Assembly: GCA_018380115.1 (NCBI GenBank)
Contig: JAGZUF010000001.1
Span: forward strand, 1-64,000
Direction: 5' to 3'
DNA: 64,000 nt
Origin: Oscillospiraceae bacterium
GTDB lineage: Bacteria; Bacillota; Clostridia; Oscillospirales; Ruminococcaceae
Shown: piece by piece, positions 1-9,029 of the stretch
Layout: every line of letters begins with the position of its first letter
Position numbering within the stretch: position 1 is the stretch's first letter
Notes under the pieces: generated by a model
Database searches by the model: none
Told to the model about the DNA's origin: nothing
Seen by the model: only the letters and a program-made list of their open reading frames with translations
Translations under genes and position numbers: made by a program

Positions 1-1089
1 GGGCAGAAAGCGTCCCTCGGTATATTTCACGCCCGGAATGTCGCTGATGAGGCGCAGCGTGGCGCCGTTGCCCACGCTGCCCACCACGGCGTCAAGGCCA
101 ATGGTCTTGAACTCGTCCATAAAGGGCTCGGTGCCGATCCAGTGGTCGCCCAGGAACATCATGGCCTCTTTGCCAAGCTCGTGGGTGATGTCCACCATCT
201 CTTTGGCCAGCTTTGCCACCTCGCGGCGCTGGAAGGCCATAAAGTCCTTGAATTCTTTTCCGGGCACGCGGTACTGGTTGTTGTAGTAGCCCTGGTCGAT
301 GATGAACTCCGGGCGGAAGCGGTAGCCCGCCTCGCGCTCGAACTGCTCGAGAATATACGGGCTCACCGATGCTGAATAGCCGTACCAGTCCACATATTTT
401 TCGCGCTTCAGCTCGTCGAACACCAGTGTGAACTGGTGGAAGAACGTGGTGTAGCGGATAACGTTCACATACGGGTGCTCGGCAATGAATTTGCGCAGGC
501 GCTGCATGGTGAACTTGTGCGTTTTGGGCTGGCGCACGTCGAAGGTGATTTGGTGCTCGAAGTTCGTCCAGCCGTTGGTCACCGCGTTGTACATATGCAC
601 GGGGTCCCAGATGAGGTAGGCAAGGAAGCTGACGGTGTAATCGTGGTATGCCTTTGCGCCGCGCACCACCACACAGCCGGCGGCCTCGTCATAGTCCCAT
701 TCGCCGGGGGCCAAAGGCTCGCCCGCGGTGCGGTCCATCACCTCCCACCAGCGCTTGATGTCGTCGCGGGTGTTTACCTGCATCAGCTCATCAGAAACGC
801 CCTGCATCAGCGGGATAGAAAGCGTCTCGCCCACGGCGGTGTGAAAGCCCGTCATGATATAGCACTGCTGCACCTCGTCCGGGTTGGCCTTGGCCCAGGC
901 GTTATCCTTGCGGGTGGTGTAATAGGTGGAATAAATTTTGGCTCCAGTGTCCTTCAGTGCTTCAGGGAATTCCGTGCCGTCGCAGTCGCGGATGGCATCC
1001 GCGCCCCAGTAATCCAGTATTTTCAGCGTTTCGGGCACTACGTCCATGTCGGTGGGGATGGTGACGCGGCCCCTGTTCGGTTCGGTCAT
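1..1089 (-). CDS. lnpA: GH112 galacto-N-biose/lacto-N-biose phosphorylase, 3' part cut off by the window edge
   Basis: Cytoplasmic phosphorylase that cleaves Gal-beta-1,3-GlcNAc or Gal-beta-1,3-GalNAc with phosphate to galactose-1-phosphate and free HexNAc. The first 363 codons of a protein family of about 720 residues are present. The N-terminus reads MTEPNRGRVTIPTDMD followed by WGADAIRDCDGTEFP, which is characteristic of GH112. The stretch FLGDHWIG contains Asp315, which aligns with the catalytic acid (Asp313) of the Bifidobacterium enzyme, and SDIPGVKYTEGRFLP follows at the edge. The start has GGGAGA upstream. It is the last visible gene of an importer operon and stands opposite galE and an N-acetylhexosamine kinase, which favours GNB/LNB as substrate. 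Some clostridial GH112 enzymes use galactosyl-rhamnose instead, and the sequence alone does not exclude this. Family call sure, substrate inferred. Confidence 0.93.
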   Translation of the reverse strand, partial: MTEPNRGRVTIPTDMDVVPETLKILDYWGADAIRDCDGTEFPEALKDTGAKIYSTYYTTRKDNAWAKANPDEVQQCYIMTGFHTAVGETLSIPLMQGVSDELMQVNTRDDIKRWWEVMDRTAGEPLAPGEWDYDEAAGCVVVRGAKAYHDYTVSFLAYLIWDPVHMYNAVTNGWTNFEHQITFDVRQPKTHKFTMQRLRKFIAEHPYVNVIRYTTFFHQFTLVFDELKREKYVDWYGYSASVSPYILEQFEREAGYRFRPEFIIDQGYYNNQYRVPGKEFKDFMAFQRREVAKLAKEMVDITHELGKEAMMFLGDHWIGTEPFMDEFKTIGLDAVVGSVGNGATLRLISDIPGVKYTEGRFLP

Positions 1090-1104
1090 AGAGGTGTTCT
1101 CCCT

Positions 1105-1320
1105 TTATTTGGATTTTTTCTTTGCGTCCGAAAACGGCTTGTTGTAAAGGTAGAGCGCCGCCAGAAGAAGCGCCAGGCCCGCCAGCATAAGGCCGAGGCC
1201 CGTCATGCTGCCGGTGATGCGCCAGCCGAGGATGACAAGCGCAAGCCCGGCTGCAAACAGCACGGCCATCAGCGCCGTGCGAAGCTGCATGTGTTCCTGC
1301 CAGAATTTCATACGTTTCAC
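1105..1320 (-). CDS. Small two-helix membrane protein of the GNB/LNB transport operon
   Basis: A 71-residue protein with a basic N-terminus (MKRMKFWQEH), two hydrophobic helices at about residues 15-33 and 39-58, and a lysine-rich end (KPFSDAKKKSK), so both ends are predicted cytoplasmic. It sits one base downstream of the permease stop and just before the GH112 gene, so it is cotranscribed. Similar very small membrane proteins accompany carbohydrate ABC transporter operons in Clostridia (the DUF6903 group is the likely family, from memory). No enzymatic motif is visible. A role in assembly or stability of the permease pair is possible but is only inference. Confidence 0.75.
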   Translation of the reverse strand: MKRMKFWQEHMQLRTALMAVLFAAGLALVILGWRITGSMTGLGLMLAGLALLLAALYLYNKPFSDAKKKSK

Positions 1321-1321
1321 C

Positions 1322-2206
1322 TTACCCTTTCAGCCCGCCAAGCGTCATGCCCTGCGTGAGCTTTTTCTGCACGCAGATATACAAAATGAGCGTGGGCAGC
1401 ATCACCAGCACAAGGCCCGCATACAGCCTGCCATACTGTGCGGCCGACTGCTGCGCCTGCGTGAGGTTCATCAGGCCCACAGGCAGCGTGCGCGTGCCGT
1501 TGGGGTCCGTCAGCAGCGTCATGGCGATGATATATTCGTTCCAGAACGAGAGGAAGTTGAACAGGATAATGGTAATGATGCTGGGCTTTGCCATGGGGAA
1601 AATAATTTTCACCATGGTGCGCCCGTAGCCCGCGCCGTCAATGTAGGCGGCCTCTTCATAATCGTGCGGCAGCGTGGCAAAATAGCCCGACAAAAGGTAA
1701 ATGGTAAAGGGCAGCGCCGTGGCGGCGTACACAAGCGCCAGCACCACCAGATTGTTCAGCAGAAAGCCCGTACCGAATATGCTTTTCAAAAACTTGTCGC
1801 CGTCCACCAGCATAAGGAAGATGGGCACCACAATGTAGTTCACATTGATGAACAGCCCGCCCATAAAGCACACGTTGAGGAACCTGCGCCCCTTGAATTT
1901 GAAGCGGGACAGCACATAGGCTGCGGGCAGCGCCACCACCAGAAGGATGGCCAGCGCCAGCGCCGTGACCACAACGCTGCTGAGCATATAGTCGCCCATG
2001 CGCGCCTGCGTCCACGCCTCGGCAAAGTTCTGCCAGTGCAGCCCGGCAGGCAGCGACCAGGGGTTGCCGTAGAACTCGCTGTTCTCTTTTATTGAAGCCA
2101 TGAACACCCATGCCACCGGCACGATGATGAGAATGGCGAGCGTAGCGAGCACCACATAGATAAACGCTTTGTAAAGCTTGTCCTGTGCGGACGTCTTTTC
2201 TTTCAT
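1322..2206 (-). CDS. Carbohydrate ABC transporter permease, MalG type
   Basis: A 294-residue inner-membrane permease with six predicted helices. The cytoplasmic EAA loop is present as EEAAYIDGAGYGRTMVKIIF at about residues 182-201, the contact site for a MalK/MsmK-type ATPase. No ATPase gene is in this operon, so a shared multi-sugar ATPase encoded elsewhere is expected, as is usual for CUT1 importers in Firmicutes. The gene follows the MalF-type permease by 17 bases with GGGGAGG upstream of its ATG. Together with the binding protein it should import galacto-N-biose or lacto-N-biose, comparable to GltC of Bifidobacterium; the substrate comes from gene context. Confidence 0.93.
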   Translation of the reverse strand: MKEKTSAQDKLYKAFIYVVLATLAILIIVPVAWVFMASIKENSEFYGNPWSLPAGLHWQNFAEAWTQARMGDYMLSSVVVTALALAILLVVALPAAYVLSRFKFKGRRFLNVCFMGGLFINVNYIVVPIFLMLVDGDKFLKSIFGTGFLLNNLVVLALVYAATALPFTIYLLSGYFATLPHDYEEAAYIDGAGYGRTMVKIIFPMAKPSIITIILFNFLSFWNEYIIAMTLLTDPNGTRTLPVGLMNLTQAQQSAAQYGRLYAGLVLVMLPTLILYICVQKKLTQGMTLGGLKG

Positions 2207-2223
2207 GTTTCCCCGCCTCCCCG

Positions 2224-3129
2224 TCAGAATTCAAGCGGCTCGCGCTCTGTCACCTTGTTCACCACTGCGGAAAGCGCGAAGGAGAACAGGAAAATAAGCG
2301 CGCCGATAGCCATACCGTAGCCGTAGGACGAGTTGGTATACGCCTGCTTGTACATATAAGAAAGCGCTACCTCGGAAGCACCGTTGGGGCCGCCGCTGGT
2401 CATGGCCTTCACGAACAGGAACGCCATGTTGATGGTGGAAATGATGAAGAACGTCAGCGTGGTGCGGATGTTCGTCCAGATAAGGGGAATGGTAATCTTG
2501 AAAAATTGCGTGATGCGGCCCGCGCCGTCCAGGCTGGCGCTTTCGTACAGGCTTTCGGGCACGCTGGCCATGGATGCCATGTACATCACCATGTAATAGC
2601 CGATGGCCTGCCACACCATGGCAATGATAAGGCTTGTCATCACAAGATTTTCGCCCTTCCACATCACAGCCACCTTATCCGGCGAGAACAGGGAAAGAAA
2701 GCTGTTGAGCATGCCATTGTTGGTGTCGTAGATAGCCGAGAAAATGGCCGCAATCACCACCACGGAAAGAATGTTCGGAATATAGAAGATCACGCGGAAG
2801 AAATTCTGGCCGCGTATCTTTTCACGGCTGAGGATGCCCGCGAACACCAGCGCAAAGGCGAACGTCACAATGGTGACAGCTACAATCAGCAGAATGGTGT
2901 TCTGCATAGAGCGTATAAAGTTTGCGTCCGAAAACAGCTTTGTAAAATTTTCAAGGCCCACAAATTCCTCGTTCGGGGAATAGGCGCTGCGGCGGAACAG
3001 AGACATGCGGAACACGTTCAGCGTGGGAAGCACCATAAAAATGGTGAACAGGATAACTGCCGGGGCAGCGCAGAAAAATATGAACCACTTGCGGCCCTTG
3101 CCTTTTTCCACGTGCTCATCTCCTTTCAA
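2224..3129 (-). CDS. Carbohydrate ABC transporter permease, MalF type
   Basis: A 301-residue membrane protein with a charged N-terminus (MKGDEHVEKGKGRKW) and about six transmembrane helices. The EAA motif is readable as ESASLDGAGRITQFFKITIP around residues 190-209. It is the first permease after the binding-protein gene and pairs with the MalG-type permease directly downstream. Family membership (CUT1, binding-protein-dependent transport inner membrane component) is clear. The sugar is inferred from the GH112 phosphorylase and N-acetylhexosamine kinase genes of the locus, where the Bifidobacterium counterpart is GltB. Confidence 0.93.
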   Translation of the reverse strand: MKGDEHVEKGKGRKWFIFFCAAPAVILFTIFMVLPTLNVFRMSLFRRSAYSPNEEFVGLENFTKLFSDANFIRSMQNTILLIVAVTIVTFAFALVFAGILSREKIRGQNFFRVIFYIPNILSVVVIAAIFSAIYDTNNGMLNSFLSLFSPDKVAVMWKGENLVMTSLIIAMVWQAIGYYMVMYMASMASVPESLYESASLDGAGRITQFFKITIPLIWTNIRTTLTFFIISTINMAFLFVKAMTSGGPNGASEVALSYMYKQAYTNSSYGYGMAIGALIFLFSFALSAVVNKVTEREPLEF

Positions 3130-3260
3130 TCATTTGCGCACGGGCGCGGCATGCACACGGCACGCCAGCGCCTTTACGGGAAAATGCGGCGGTGAGCCGG
3201 GCCCGCCGCCGCATTTTTGTTGCATTTCAAACTTTGCCTGCGCTTTGCGCAGCCCTCTGC

Positions 3261-4607
3261 TTACTTCAGCTCGGCGCGCATTTGGTCGCTGGCGGAAATG
3301 ATGCCGTCAATCCACTGCTGTTCGGTCATCGTGCCGGACACCAGAGAGTTCACGGGGTCAAACCAAACCTCACGGGTTCCGAGGCCCTCGATGGGGTTGG
3401 TGGCGGCAAAGGCGCCCATGGCTGCCTTCGCGCCGTTCTCGTAGATGGAGTAGATAACCTTGTTGTCGCCCTCCAGCTTATCTACGATGCCTTTCACCGG
3501 CTGGATAGCGCCCGCAGCCGCAAAGATGTCGCAGGCCACGTCGCTGTACAGGAAGGCCAGGAACTGCTTGGCCGCGTCCTGGTTGGCCGCACCGGCCGGC
3601 ACCCAGGCCTGCTCAAAGAAGGTGTAGCTGTAACGGTCGCCGCCATCCTCTACTGCGGGCAGGGCCATCATGCCCCACTCGAAGCCGTCAGCGCGGGGCG
3701 CCTCGGCCATCTCACCGATGATCCAGTTGCCGTTGGGCATGAACAGGGCCTTGTTGTCCAGCACAAGCTGCTGGTTCTTGGTAAAGTCCTGGTCATTGGC
3801 CTGGGCCGGGGTGGTGGGCTCGGTGTAGGTGGCAAGCTTCGCCACGATATCAAAGCACTGCTGGGCCTCTTCCGTCTCCCAGATGCCCTCTTCATAGTGC
3901 GTGGCCTTCTCGAAGAATTCGGGGCCGCCCACTGTGTACATCAGGGCATAGAAGAACGCGTCGAAATAGCCGGTGGTGGGATAGGTGAACAGGCTGATGC
4001 CCTCGGCCTTGGCCTTGTCGCCCAGCTCCCACATCTCGTCCCATGTGGTGGGCAGCTCCCAGCCCTTTTCTTTAAACAGGCCGGCGTTGTAGAACAGGCC
4101 GCACGGCGTGTAGAACATGGGGGCAAGGTACGTTTTGCCATCGTTGTACGGGTTGGTCTGAGAGGTCTCGGTGAAGCCGCCCGCCAGCTTGTCGGCCACG
4201 GTAACTTCCTCGCCGGGCACCGTCATGCTCAGCACGTCGGTGATGTCCGCCAGGGCGTTGTCCTTAATGAACGTCTCGGTCAGGGCGTCCTCACGGCCGG
4301 TGGCCAGGTGAATGACGTCGGGGTAATCGCCGGCCTTCATGCCGGGGCCGATGACATCCTCCAGGTTCTTGTCGGTGGTGAGCTCCACCTTGATGCCCGT
4401 CTCCTCTTCGAAGGCGGCGGCAACCTGCTGCCACATTTCAGAGCCGTAGGCCGTCTCGATGGCGGCCACCTTAATGGTGGTGCCGGCAGCGTCGCCGGCA
4501 GAGCCGGAAGCCGCCGTGCTGCCAGAGGAAGCAGGCGCGCCGCCGCAGCCGGCGAGCAGCGTCAGCGCCATGGCGAGCGCCAGCACAGTGCACAATACTT
4601 TTTTCAT
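3261..4607 (-). CDS. Extracellular sugar-binding lipoprotein (GNB/LNB importer)
   Basis: A 448-residue family 1 solute-binding protein. It has a lipoprotein signal (MKKVLCTVLALAMALTLLAG-C21) and a Ser/Ala/Gly-rich linker to about residue 45, then a mature domain beginning TIKVAAIETAYGSEMWQQ and containing the typical EEETGIKVEL segment. It is the first gene of the importer operon, with AGGAGG seven to eight bases before the ATG. It should be anchored on the outer face of the membrane and deliver the disaccharide to the two permeases downstream, in the role of GltA of Bifidobacterium. Specificity is inferred from the neighbouring GH112 gene. The 130-bp gap to the first permease is larger than the other gaps, which often accompanies higher expression of the binding protein. 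Confidence 0.93.
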   Translation of the reverse strand: MKKVLCTVLALAMALTLLAGCGGAPASSGSTAASGSAGDAAGTTIKVAAIETAYGSEMWQQVAAAFEEETGIKVELTTDKNLEDVIGPGMKAGDYPDVIHLATGREDALTETFIKDNALADITDVLSMTVPGEEVTVADKLAGGFTETSQTNPYNDGKTYLAPMFYTPCGLFYNAGLFKEKGWELPTTWDEMWELGDKAKAEGISLFTYPTTGYFDAFFYALMYTVGGPEFFEKATHYEEGIWETEEAQQCFDIVAKLATYTEPTTPAQANDQDFTKNQQLVLDNKALFMPNGNWIIGEMAEAPRADGFEWGMMALPAVEDGGDRYSYTFFEQAWVPAGAANQDAAKQFLAFLYSDVACDIFAAAGAIQPVKGIVDKLEGDNKVIYSIYENGAKAAMGAFAATNPIEGLGTREVWFDPVNSLVSGTMTEQQWIDGIISASDQMRAELK

Positions 4608-4995
4608 CTTGTTACCTCCTAAAAGAATTCCACGCCCCGGCCCCTGGCGGCACGGCGGCCGTGCAGGGCACGCGCCGGGTGTGTTCCTGTATGTCCAGCA
4701 TAGCCTTCCCGAAATTTTCTTTCAATCAACTTCTTGCGTTCAATTTTATATTTCTTGCTATTTTGTGCACAGCGAACATTCGGTTTGCACCAGGCGGGTG
4801 TTTTTTATGAATATTATCAACAAAACTATAAAATAAATTCTGACAAATTGCTGTTTTGGGAAAATCAGGATAATACGGCCTGAATACTGCCCGCTTGTAT
4901 CCTTTACAAAAGGCGTTTATAATAGAAAAAAGGCGGATGGGAAATTTCTCCCATCTAAAATGCACGCAAGATTTCTAAATTGTGAGGTGCCCGCC
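4608..4995. other. Divergent regulatory region between the importer operon and the AraC genes
   Basis: AT-rich spacer that contrasts with the GC-rich genes on both sides. It must hold the promoters of the minus-strand importer operon and the plus-strand regulators. On the minus strand a TATAAA-like -10 is visible near 4746-4751, without a good -35, as expected for an activated AraC target. No clear palindromic operator was found. Confidence 0.5.
4895..4923 (+). promoter_or_regulatory. Promoter of the first AraC gene
   Basis: TTGTAT at 4895-4900 and TATAAT at 4918-4923, separated by 17 bases, about 70 bases before the chosen start codon. Confidence 0.6.
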
Positions 4996-5853
4996 ATGAG
5001 CAATATCCGCTACGAGCTGCTGGACACCGGGCCGGCAGCGCACGGCAGCCCGCAGCTTTTATACGTCACCTCTGCACAGTATGGGCCGGACTGGCAGGGC
5101 TCTATGCACGCGCACACCTGCACCGAGCTGTTTTACTGCGTGCGCGGCATTGGCGAGTTCCGCCTGACAGACCGCGCCCAGCCCGTGGGCAGCGACGACC
5201 TTATCATTGTGAACCCGCATGTGGAGCACACCGAGACCAGCTTTTCCTCAAACCCGCTGGAGTATATCGTGCTGGGCGTAAACGGGCTGGACCTGCAGCT
5301 TGCCGGCGAGCCCTCGCCCTTTACAGTGCTGAATTGCCGCCAGCAGCGCAGCGAGATGCTGTTTTACCTGCGCGAGTTCGTGCGCGAAGCGGAAAACACG
5401 CCGCGGGGCTGGCAGGCGGTGTGCCAGCACCTGCTGGATGTCTTTCTCATCAAGCTGTCCCGCCAGGCGGCGCTGCGCCTGGCGCCGGCCGGTACGTACC
5501 GGGCCAATTCAGAATGCGCAGCAGCGCGCCGGTATATTGACGAGCATTTTACCGAGCCCCTTTCACTGGACATGCTGGCTGAGGTGGCGCATGTGAACAA
5601 ATACCATCTTTCCCACACCTTTCAGCGGGAATACGGCATCTCACCCATCAGCTATCTCATCACGCGCCGCATCCGCGAGGGGCGGCACATGCTGGAAAAC
5701 ACCAGCTATTCCCTTTCTCAGATAGCCCATTCCATCGGCTTTTCTTCGCCCAGCTATTTTTCGCAGAGCTTCCGTAAGGCCGAGGGTATGAGCCCCGCAG
5801 AATACCGCAAGCGCGCCCGCGCCTCGCAGGCGGCCGCGCCGGTGCAGCTATAA
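4996..5853 (+). CDS. AraC-family transcriptional regulator
   Basis: A 285-residue regulator. The N-terminal half is an AraC-type cupin ligand domain (MHAHTCTELFYCVRGIGEF, HVEHTETSF). The C-terminal part, from about residue 180, is the double helix-turn-helix domain: RRYIDEHFTEPLSLDMLAE, then IAHSIGFSSPSYFSQSFRK and the ending MSPAEYRKRAR. The ATG at 4996 is preferred over an in-frame one 36 bases upstream because GTGAGG precedes it at suitable distance. It stands head to head with the importer operon and 13 bases before a second AraC gene, so it is likely the sugar-responsive activator of the GNB/LNB locus. That role is inferred. Confidence 0.9.
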   Translation: MSNIRYELLDTGPAAHGSPQLLYVTSAQYGPDWQGSMHAHTCTELFYCVRGIGEFRLTDRAQPVGSDDLIIVNPHVEHTETSFSSNPLEYIVLGVNGLDLQLAGEPSPFTVLNCRQQRSEMLFYLREFVREAENTPRGWQAVCQHLLDVFLIKLSRQAALRLAPAGTYRANSECAAARRYIDEHFTEPLSLDMLAEVAHVNKYHLSHTFQREYGISPISYLITRRIREGRHMLENTSYSLSQIAHSIGFSSPSYFSQSFRKAEGMSPAEYRKRARASQAAAPVQL

Positions 5854-5866
5854 GGAGGAACATGCT

Positions 5867-6778
5867 ATGGATTACAAAGCCCTTCGGCTGAAGCGTCCGT
5901 TTGAGGTGGACGAGGTGGTTTCTGTGCATTACTTCGAATATGCCAGCAATTACTGTTACGAAGGCGAACAGCACGATTTCTGGGAATTTTTATATGTAGA
6001 CAAGGGCGAGTTGCACGTGCGCGCGGGCAGCCGCGAGCTTACCATGAAGCGCGGGCAGATGATATTCCACGAGCCGGGCGAATTTCACAGCCTGCGCGCA
6101 AACGGCGTGGTGGCGCCGAACCTTGTGGTAATAAGCTTTGTATGCCACAGCCGGGCCATGGCCTGCTTTGCCGGGCGTGTGCTTTCCATAGGTGATGCCG
6201 AGCGGGAATATCTGGCGCGCATCATCAAAGAGGCAGATGCAGCCTTTTCCACCCCGCTGAACGACCCCTACACAAAGCAGCTTCTGCGCGCGCCGCACGC
6301 GCCGCTGGGGGCGGAGCAGCTTATTGGCGCAAGCCTGGAAAGCCTGCTGGTGTGCCTTGCACGCCGCAGCACCGGCGAGGCCCCGGCGCACAGCGCGGCA
6401 AAGCCCACCAGCCTGATACGCGCGCACAGCCAGCAGGAATTTGTGGACAGGGTGCGCGCTTACCTGGAAAAGAACATTTCGCGCAAGCTGACGCTGGCCG
6501 ACATCTGCCGCGACAACCTGGTGGGCCGCAGCTATCTTCAGAAGGTGTTCCGCGAAAAGACGGGCGGCGGCGCCATGGAGTATTTCGGCGGCATGAAAAT
6601 AGAAAAGGCGCAGGAGCTCATCCGCGAGGGGCGGCACAATTTCACCGAAATATCGGCGCTTTTGGGCTACACCTCCATCCACTATTTTTCGCGCCACTTC
6701 AAAAAGGTGACGGGCATGACGCCGTCGGAATACGCCTCCAGCGTGAAGGTGCTGGCCGGGCACCGCAGCGGCCGTTGA
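5867..6778 (+). CDS. Second AraC-family transcriptional regulator
   Basis: A 303-residue protein with an N-terminal cupin (HDFWEFLYVDKGELHVRAGS, IFHEPGEFHSL) and a C-terminal AraC DNA-binding domain (VRAYLEKNISRKLTLADICR, then ISALLGYTSIHYFSRHFKK and MTPSEYAS). AAGGAGGAAC precedes the ATG. It is not a recent duplicate of the upstream regulator: length, cupin and linker differ, with a low-complexity linker around residues 165-180. The pair is cotranscribed (13-base gap) and flanks the galE operon. One may control the importer and the other the intracellular pathway; that division is inference. Confidence 0.9.
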   Translation: MDYKALRLKRPFEVDEVVSVHYFEYASNYCYEGEQHDFWEFLYVDKGELHVRAGSRELTMKRGQMIFHEPGEFHSLRANGVVAPNLVVISFVCHSRAMACFAGRVLSIGDAEREYLARIIKEADAAFSTPLNDPYTKQLLRAPHAPLGAEQLIGASLESLLVCLARRSTGEAPAHSAAKPTSLIRAHSQQEFVDRVRAYLEKNISRKLTLADICRDNLVGRSYLQKVFREKTGGGAMEYFGGMKIEKAQELIREGRHNFTEISALLGYTSIHYFSRHFKKVTGMTPSEYASSVKVLAGHRSGR

Positions 6779-7035
6779 GTGGGGGCCAGAGCAGCGTGTT
6801 GCACAAAAGAACCTCACTTCGCGAACAATAATCCAAATATTGTGTGAAAAAATCTATTTATGAAAACGCGCGGTGCCCGTACAATGGTAGTATTAGGGCC
6901 GCGGGCCCAAGGCGCCCCTGCACGCAGGCCCCGCCGCAGGGCGCCCCGCTGCCCCCCACGCCGCACGGCGGCGCGTTTTGTTTGGCAAAGCATCCATTCC
7001 GAAACACCCATTTTATCAAAAGGAGCTGTTGGAGC

Positions 7036-8055
7036 ATGTCTATTCTGGTAAGCGGCGGCGCCGGTTATATCGGCAGCCACACCTGCATCGAGCTGATGAA
7101 AGCCGGCTATGAGATACTGGTGGCAGACAACCTGTACAATTCCTGCGAGGAGGCCCTGCGCCGTGTGGAGCGCATCGCCGGGCAGAGCGTGCCCTTCGTG
7201 AACATCGACCTGTGCGATGCTGCGGCGGTGGATGAGCTGTTCCGTGCGCACCCCGGCATCGAGGCCGTCATTCACTTCGCCGCATACAAGGCCGTGGGCG
7301 AAAGCGTGGCAAAGCCGCTGGAGTATTATTCGAACAACCTCATCAGCGCCCTGAACGTGCTGAATGCCATGAAAAAATATGGTGTGAAGAATTTTGTGTT
7401 CTCCTCCTCCGCCACCGTATACGGCGACCCGGCCAGCGTGCCCATCCGCGAAGATTTCCCCGTGGGCGCCACCACCAACCCCTACGGCGCCACCAAGGTA
7501 ATGAACGAGAATATCCTCACCGATATCTGCAAGGCAGACCCCTCGATGAACGTGGCCCTGCTGCGCTATTTCAACCCCATCGGCGCGCATGAAAGCGGCC
7601 TGATTGGCGAGGACCCGAACGGCATCCCCAACAACCTTGTGCCTTATATTGCCAAGGTGGCCGTGGGCAAGCTGGAAAAGGTGCATGTGTTCGGCAGCGA
7701 TTACCCCACCCCGGACGGCACCGGCGTGCGCGACTATATCCATGTGGTAGATTTGGCGCGCGGCCATGTGGCGGCGCTGAAAAAGCTTGCAACGAACTGC
7801 GGGTTGTTCATCTGCAATCTGGGCACGGGCCGCGGCTACAGCGTGCTGGATGTGATACGCGCGTATTCCAAGGCGTGCGGCAAAGAGATACCTTATGTGA
7901 TAGACCCGCGCCGCCCCGGCGACATTGCCGAGTGCTATGCAGACCCCACCCGTGCCCGCGAGGAGTTGGGCTGGCAGGCAGAATACGGCATTGACGAGAT
8001 GTGCGCCTCCAGCTGGAAATGGCAGAGCATGAACCCAAACGGCTATAAGGGTTGA
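7036..8055 (+). CDS. galE: UDP-glucose 4-epimerase
   Basis: NAD-dependent short-chain dehydrogenase of 339 residues that interconverts UDP-galactose and UDP-glucose (possibly also the UDP-HexNAc pair) in the cytoplasm. The dinucleotide-binding GGAGYIG is at residues 7-13 and the catalytic YxxxK is Tyr150/Lys154 in NPYGATK, preceded by VFSSSATVYGD. The reading frame is open further upstream, but the ATG at 7036 has AAAAGGAG in front and starts exactly where GalE proteins begin (MSILVSGGAGYIG). It heads the galE-nucleotidyltransferase-kinase operon and corresponds to LnpD of the Bifidobacterium GNB/LNB pathway. Confidence 0.95.
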   Translation: MSILVSGGAGYIGSHTCIELMKAGYEILVADNLYNSCEEALRRVERIAGQSVPFVNIDLCDAAAVDELFRAHPGIEAVIHFAAYKAVGESVAKPLEYYSNNLISALNVLNAMKKYGVKNFVFSSSATVYGDPASVPIREDFPVGATTNPYGATKVMNENILTDICKADPSMNVALLRYFNPIGAHESGLIGEDPNGIPNNLVPYIAKVAVGKLEKVHVFGSDYPTPDGTGVRDYIHVVDLARGHVAALKKLATNCGLFICNLGTGRGYSVLDVIRAYSKACGKEIPYVIDPRRPGDIAECYADPTRAREELGWQAEYGIDEMCASSWKWQSMNPNGYKG

Positions 8056-8100
8056 GCCCGTTTTGCAGAGTGAAAATTTGAGAAGGAGCCAGATGACAAT

Positions 8101-9027
8101 ATGAAAAAACCTGTTCTTGCAGTAATGGCTGCCGGCATGGGCAGCCGGTACGGCGGCCTGAAGCAGATAGACCCCGTGGGCGGCCACGGCCAGCTTATCA
8201 TTGATTATTCCATCTTCGACGCGCGGCGCGCAGGCTTTGAGACTGTGGTGTTCATCATCAAGCACGAAATTGAAGCCCCGTTCAAGCAGGCTATTGGAGA
8301 CCGGCTTTCAAAGGTGATGGACGTGCGCTATGCCTACCAGCAGCTGGACGACCTGCCCGAAGGCTACACCGTGCCCGCCGGGCGCGAAAAGCCGTGGGGC
8401 ACCAGCCACGCCATTCTGGCGGCGCGCAGCGTGATAGACGGGCCGTTCGCCGTCATCAATGCGGACGACTACTACGGCCCGGAGGCCTTCCGCGTGATAT
8501 ACGACTACCTCACGGCCCACCCGGACAAGGACGGCGTGTATGAATATGCCATGGTGGGCTATAAGCTGGAGAACACCGTGACGGAAAACGGCCATGTGGC
8601 GCGCGGCGTATGCGAAACGGATGCGGACGGCTACCTTGCCAGCGTCACCGAGCGCACTCACATTGAAAAGACGGCCGCGGGCGCGCGTTACACCGAGGAC
8701 GGCGGCGCCACCTGGCACGAGCTGCCGGGCAGCACCATCGTCTCGATGAACATGTGGGGCTTCACGCACAGCTTTTTGCCTGAGGCAGAGGCGCGCTTTG
8801 CCGCCTTTCTGGACGATGCGCTGAAGACGAACCCGCTGAAGGGCGAATACTTCCTGCCCAGCGTGGTGAGCCAGCTTGTAGGCGAGGGCAAGGCCCGCGT
8901 GAAGGTGCTGCACAGCGCCGACAAGTGGTACGGCGTGACGTATAAGGATGACAAGCCCGTGGTGGTGGCCGCCATTGCCGAAAAGACGGCGGCCGGCCTG
9001 TACCCGGAAAACCTGTGGGAGGTGTGA
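8101..9027 (+). CDS. Sugar-1-phosphate nucleotidyltransferase (probable UTP:hexose-1-P uridylyltransferase)
   Basis: A 308-residue nucleotidyltransferase with the GT-A type signature AAGMGSRYGGLKQ at residues 10-22 and the acidic metal site FAVINADDYYG near residue 120. It activates a sugar-1-phosphate with an NTP. Between galE and the HexNAc kinase it occupies the place of LnpC/GalT of Bifidobacterium, but it is not a GalT-type transferase; it resembles pyrophosphorylases. It could turn Gal-1-P and/or HexNAc-1-P into UDP-sugars for epimerisation. GAAGGAGCC lies 10-15 bases upstream of the ATG. Fold certain; acceptor sugar and nucleotide inferred. Confidence 0.85.
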   Translation: MKKPVLAVMAAGMGSRYGGLKQIDPVGGHGQLIIDYSIFDARRAGFETVVFIIKHEIEAPFKQAIGDRLSKVMDVRYAYQQLDDLPEGYTVPAGREKPWGTSHAILAARSVIDGPFAVINADDYYGPEAFRVIYDYLTAHPDKDGVYEYAMVGYKLENTVTENGHVARGVCETDADGYLASVTERTHIEKTAAGARYTEDGGATWHELPGSTIVSMNMWGFTHSFLPEAEARFAAFLDDALKTNPLKGEYFLPSVVSQLVGEGKARVKVLHSADKWYGVTYKDDKPVVVAAIAEKTAAGLYPENLWEV

Positions 9028-9029
9028 GC

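Noticed and set aside
436..1359. Long open frame of 307 codons on the plus strand
   Set aside because: It is the antisense of the GH112 gene and the small membrane protein, with His/Arg-rich composition and no ribosome-binding site.
3192..4622. Plus-strand frame of 476 codons
   Set aside because: Complement of the sugar-binding lipoprotein gene; the minus-strand product has a signal peptide and family motifs.
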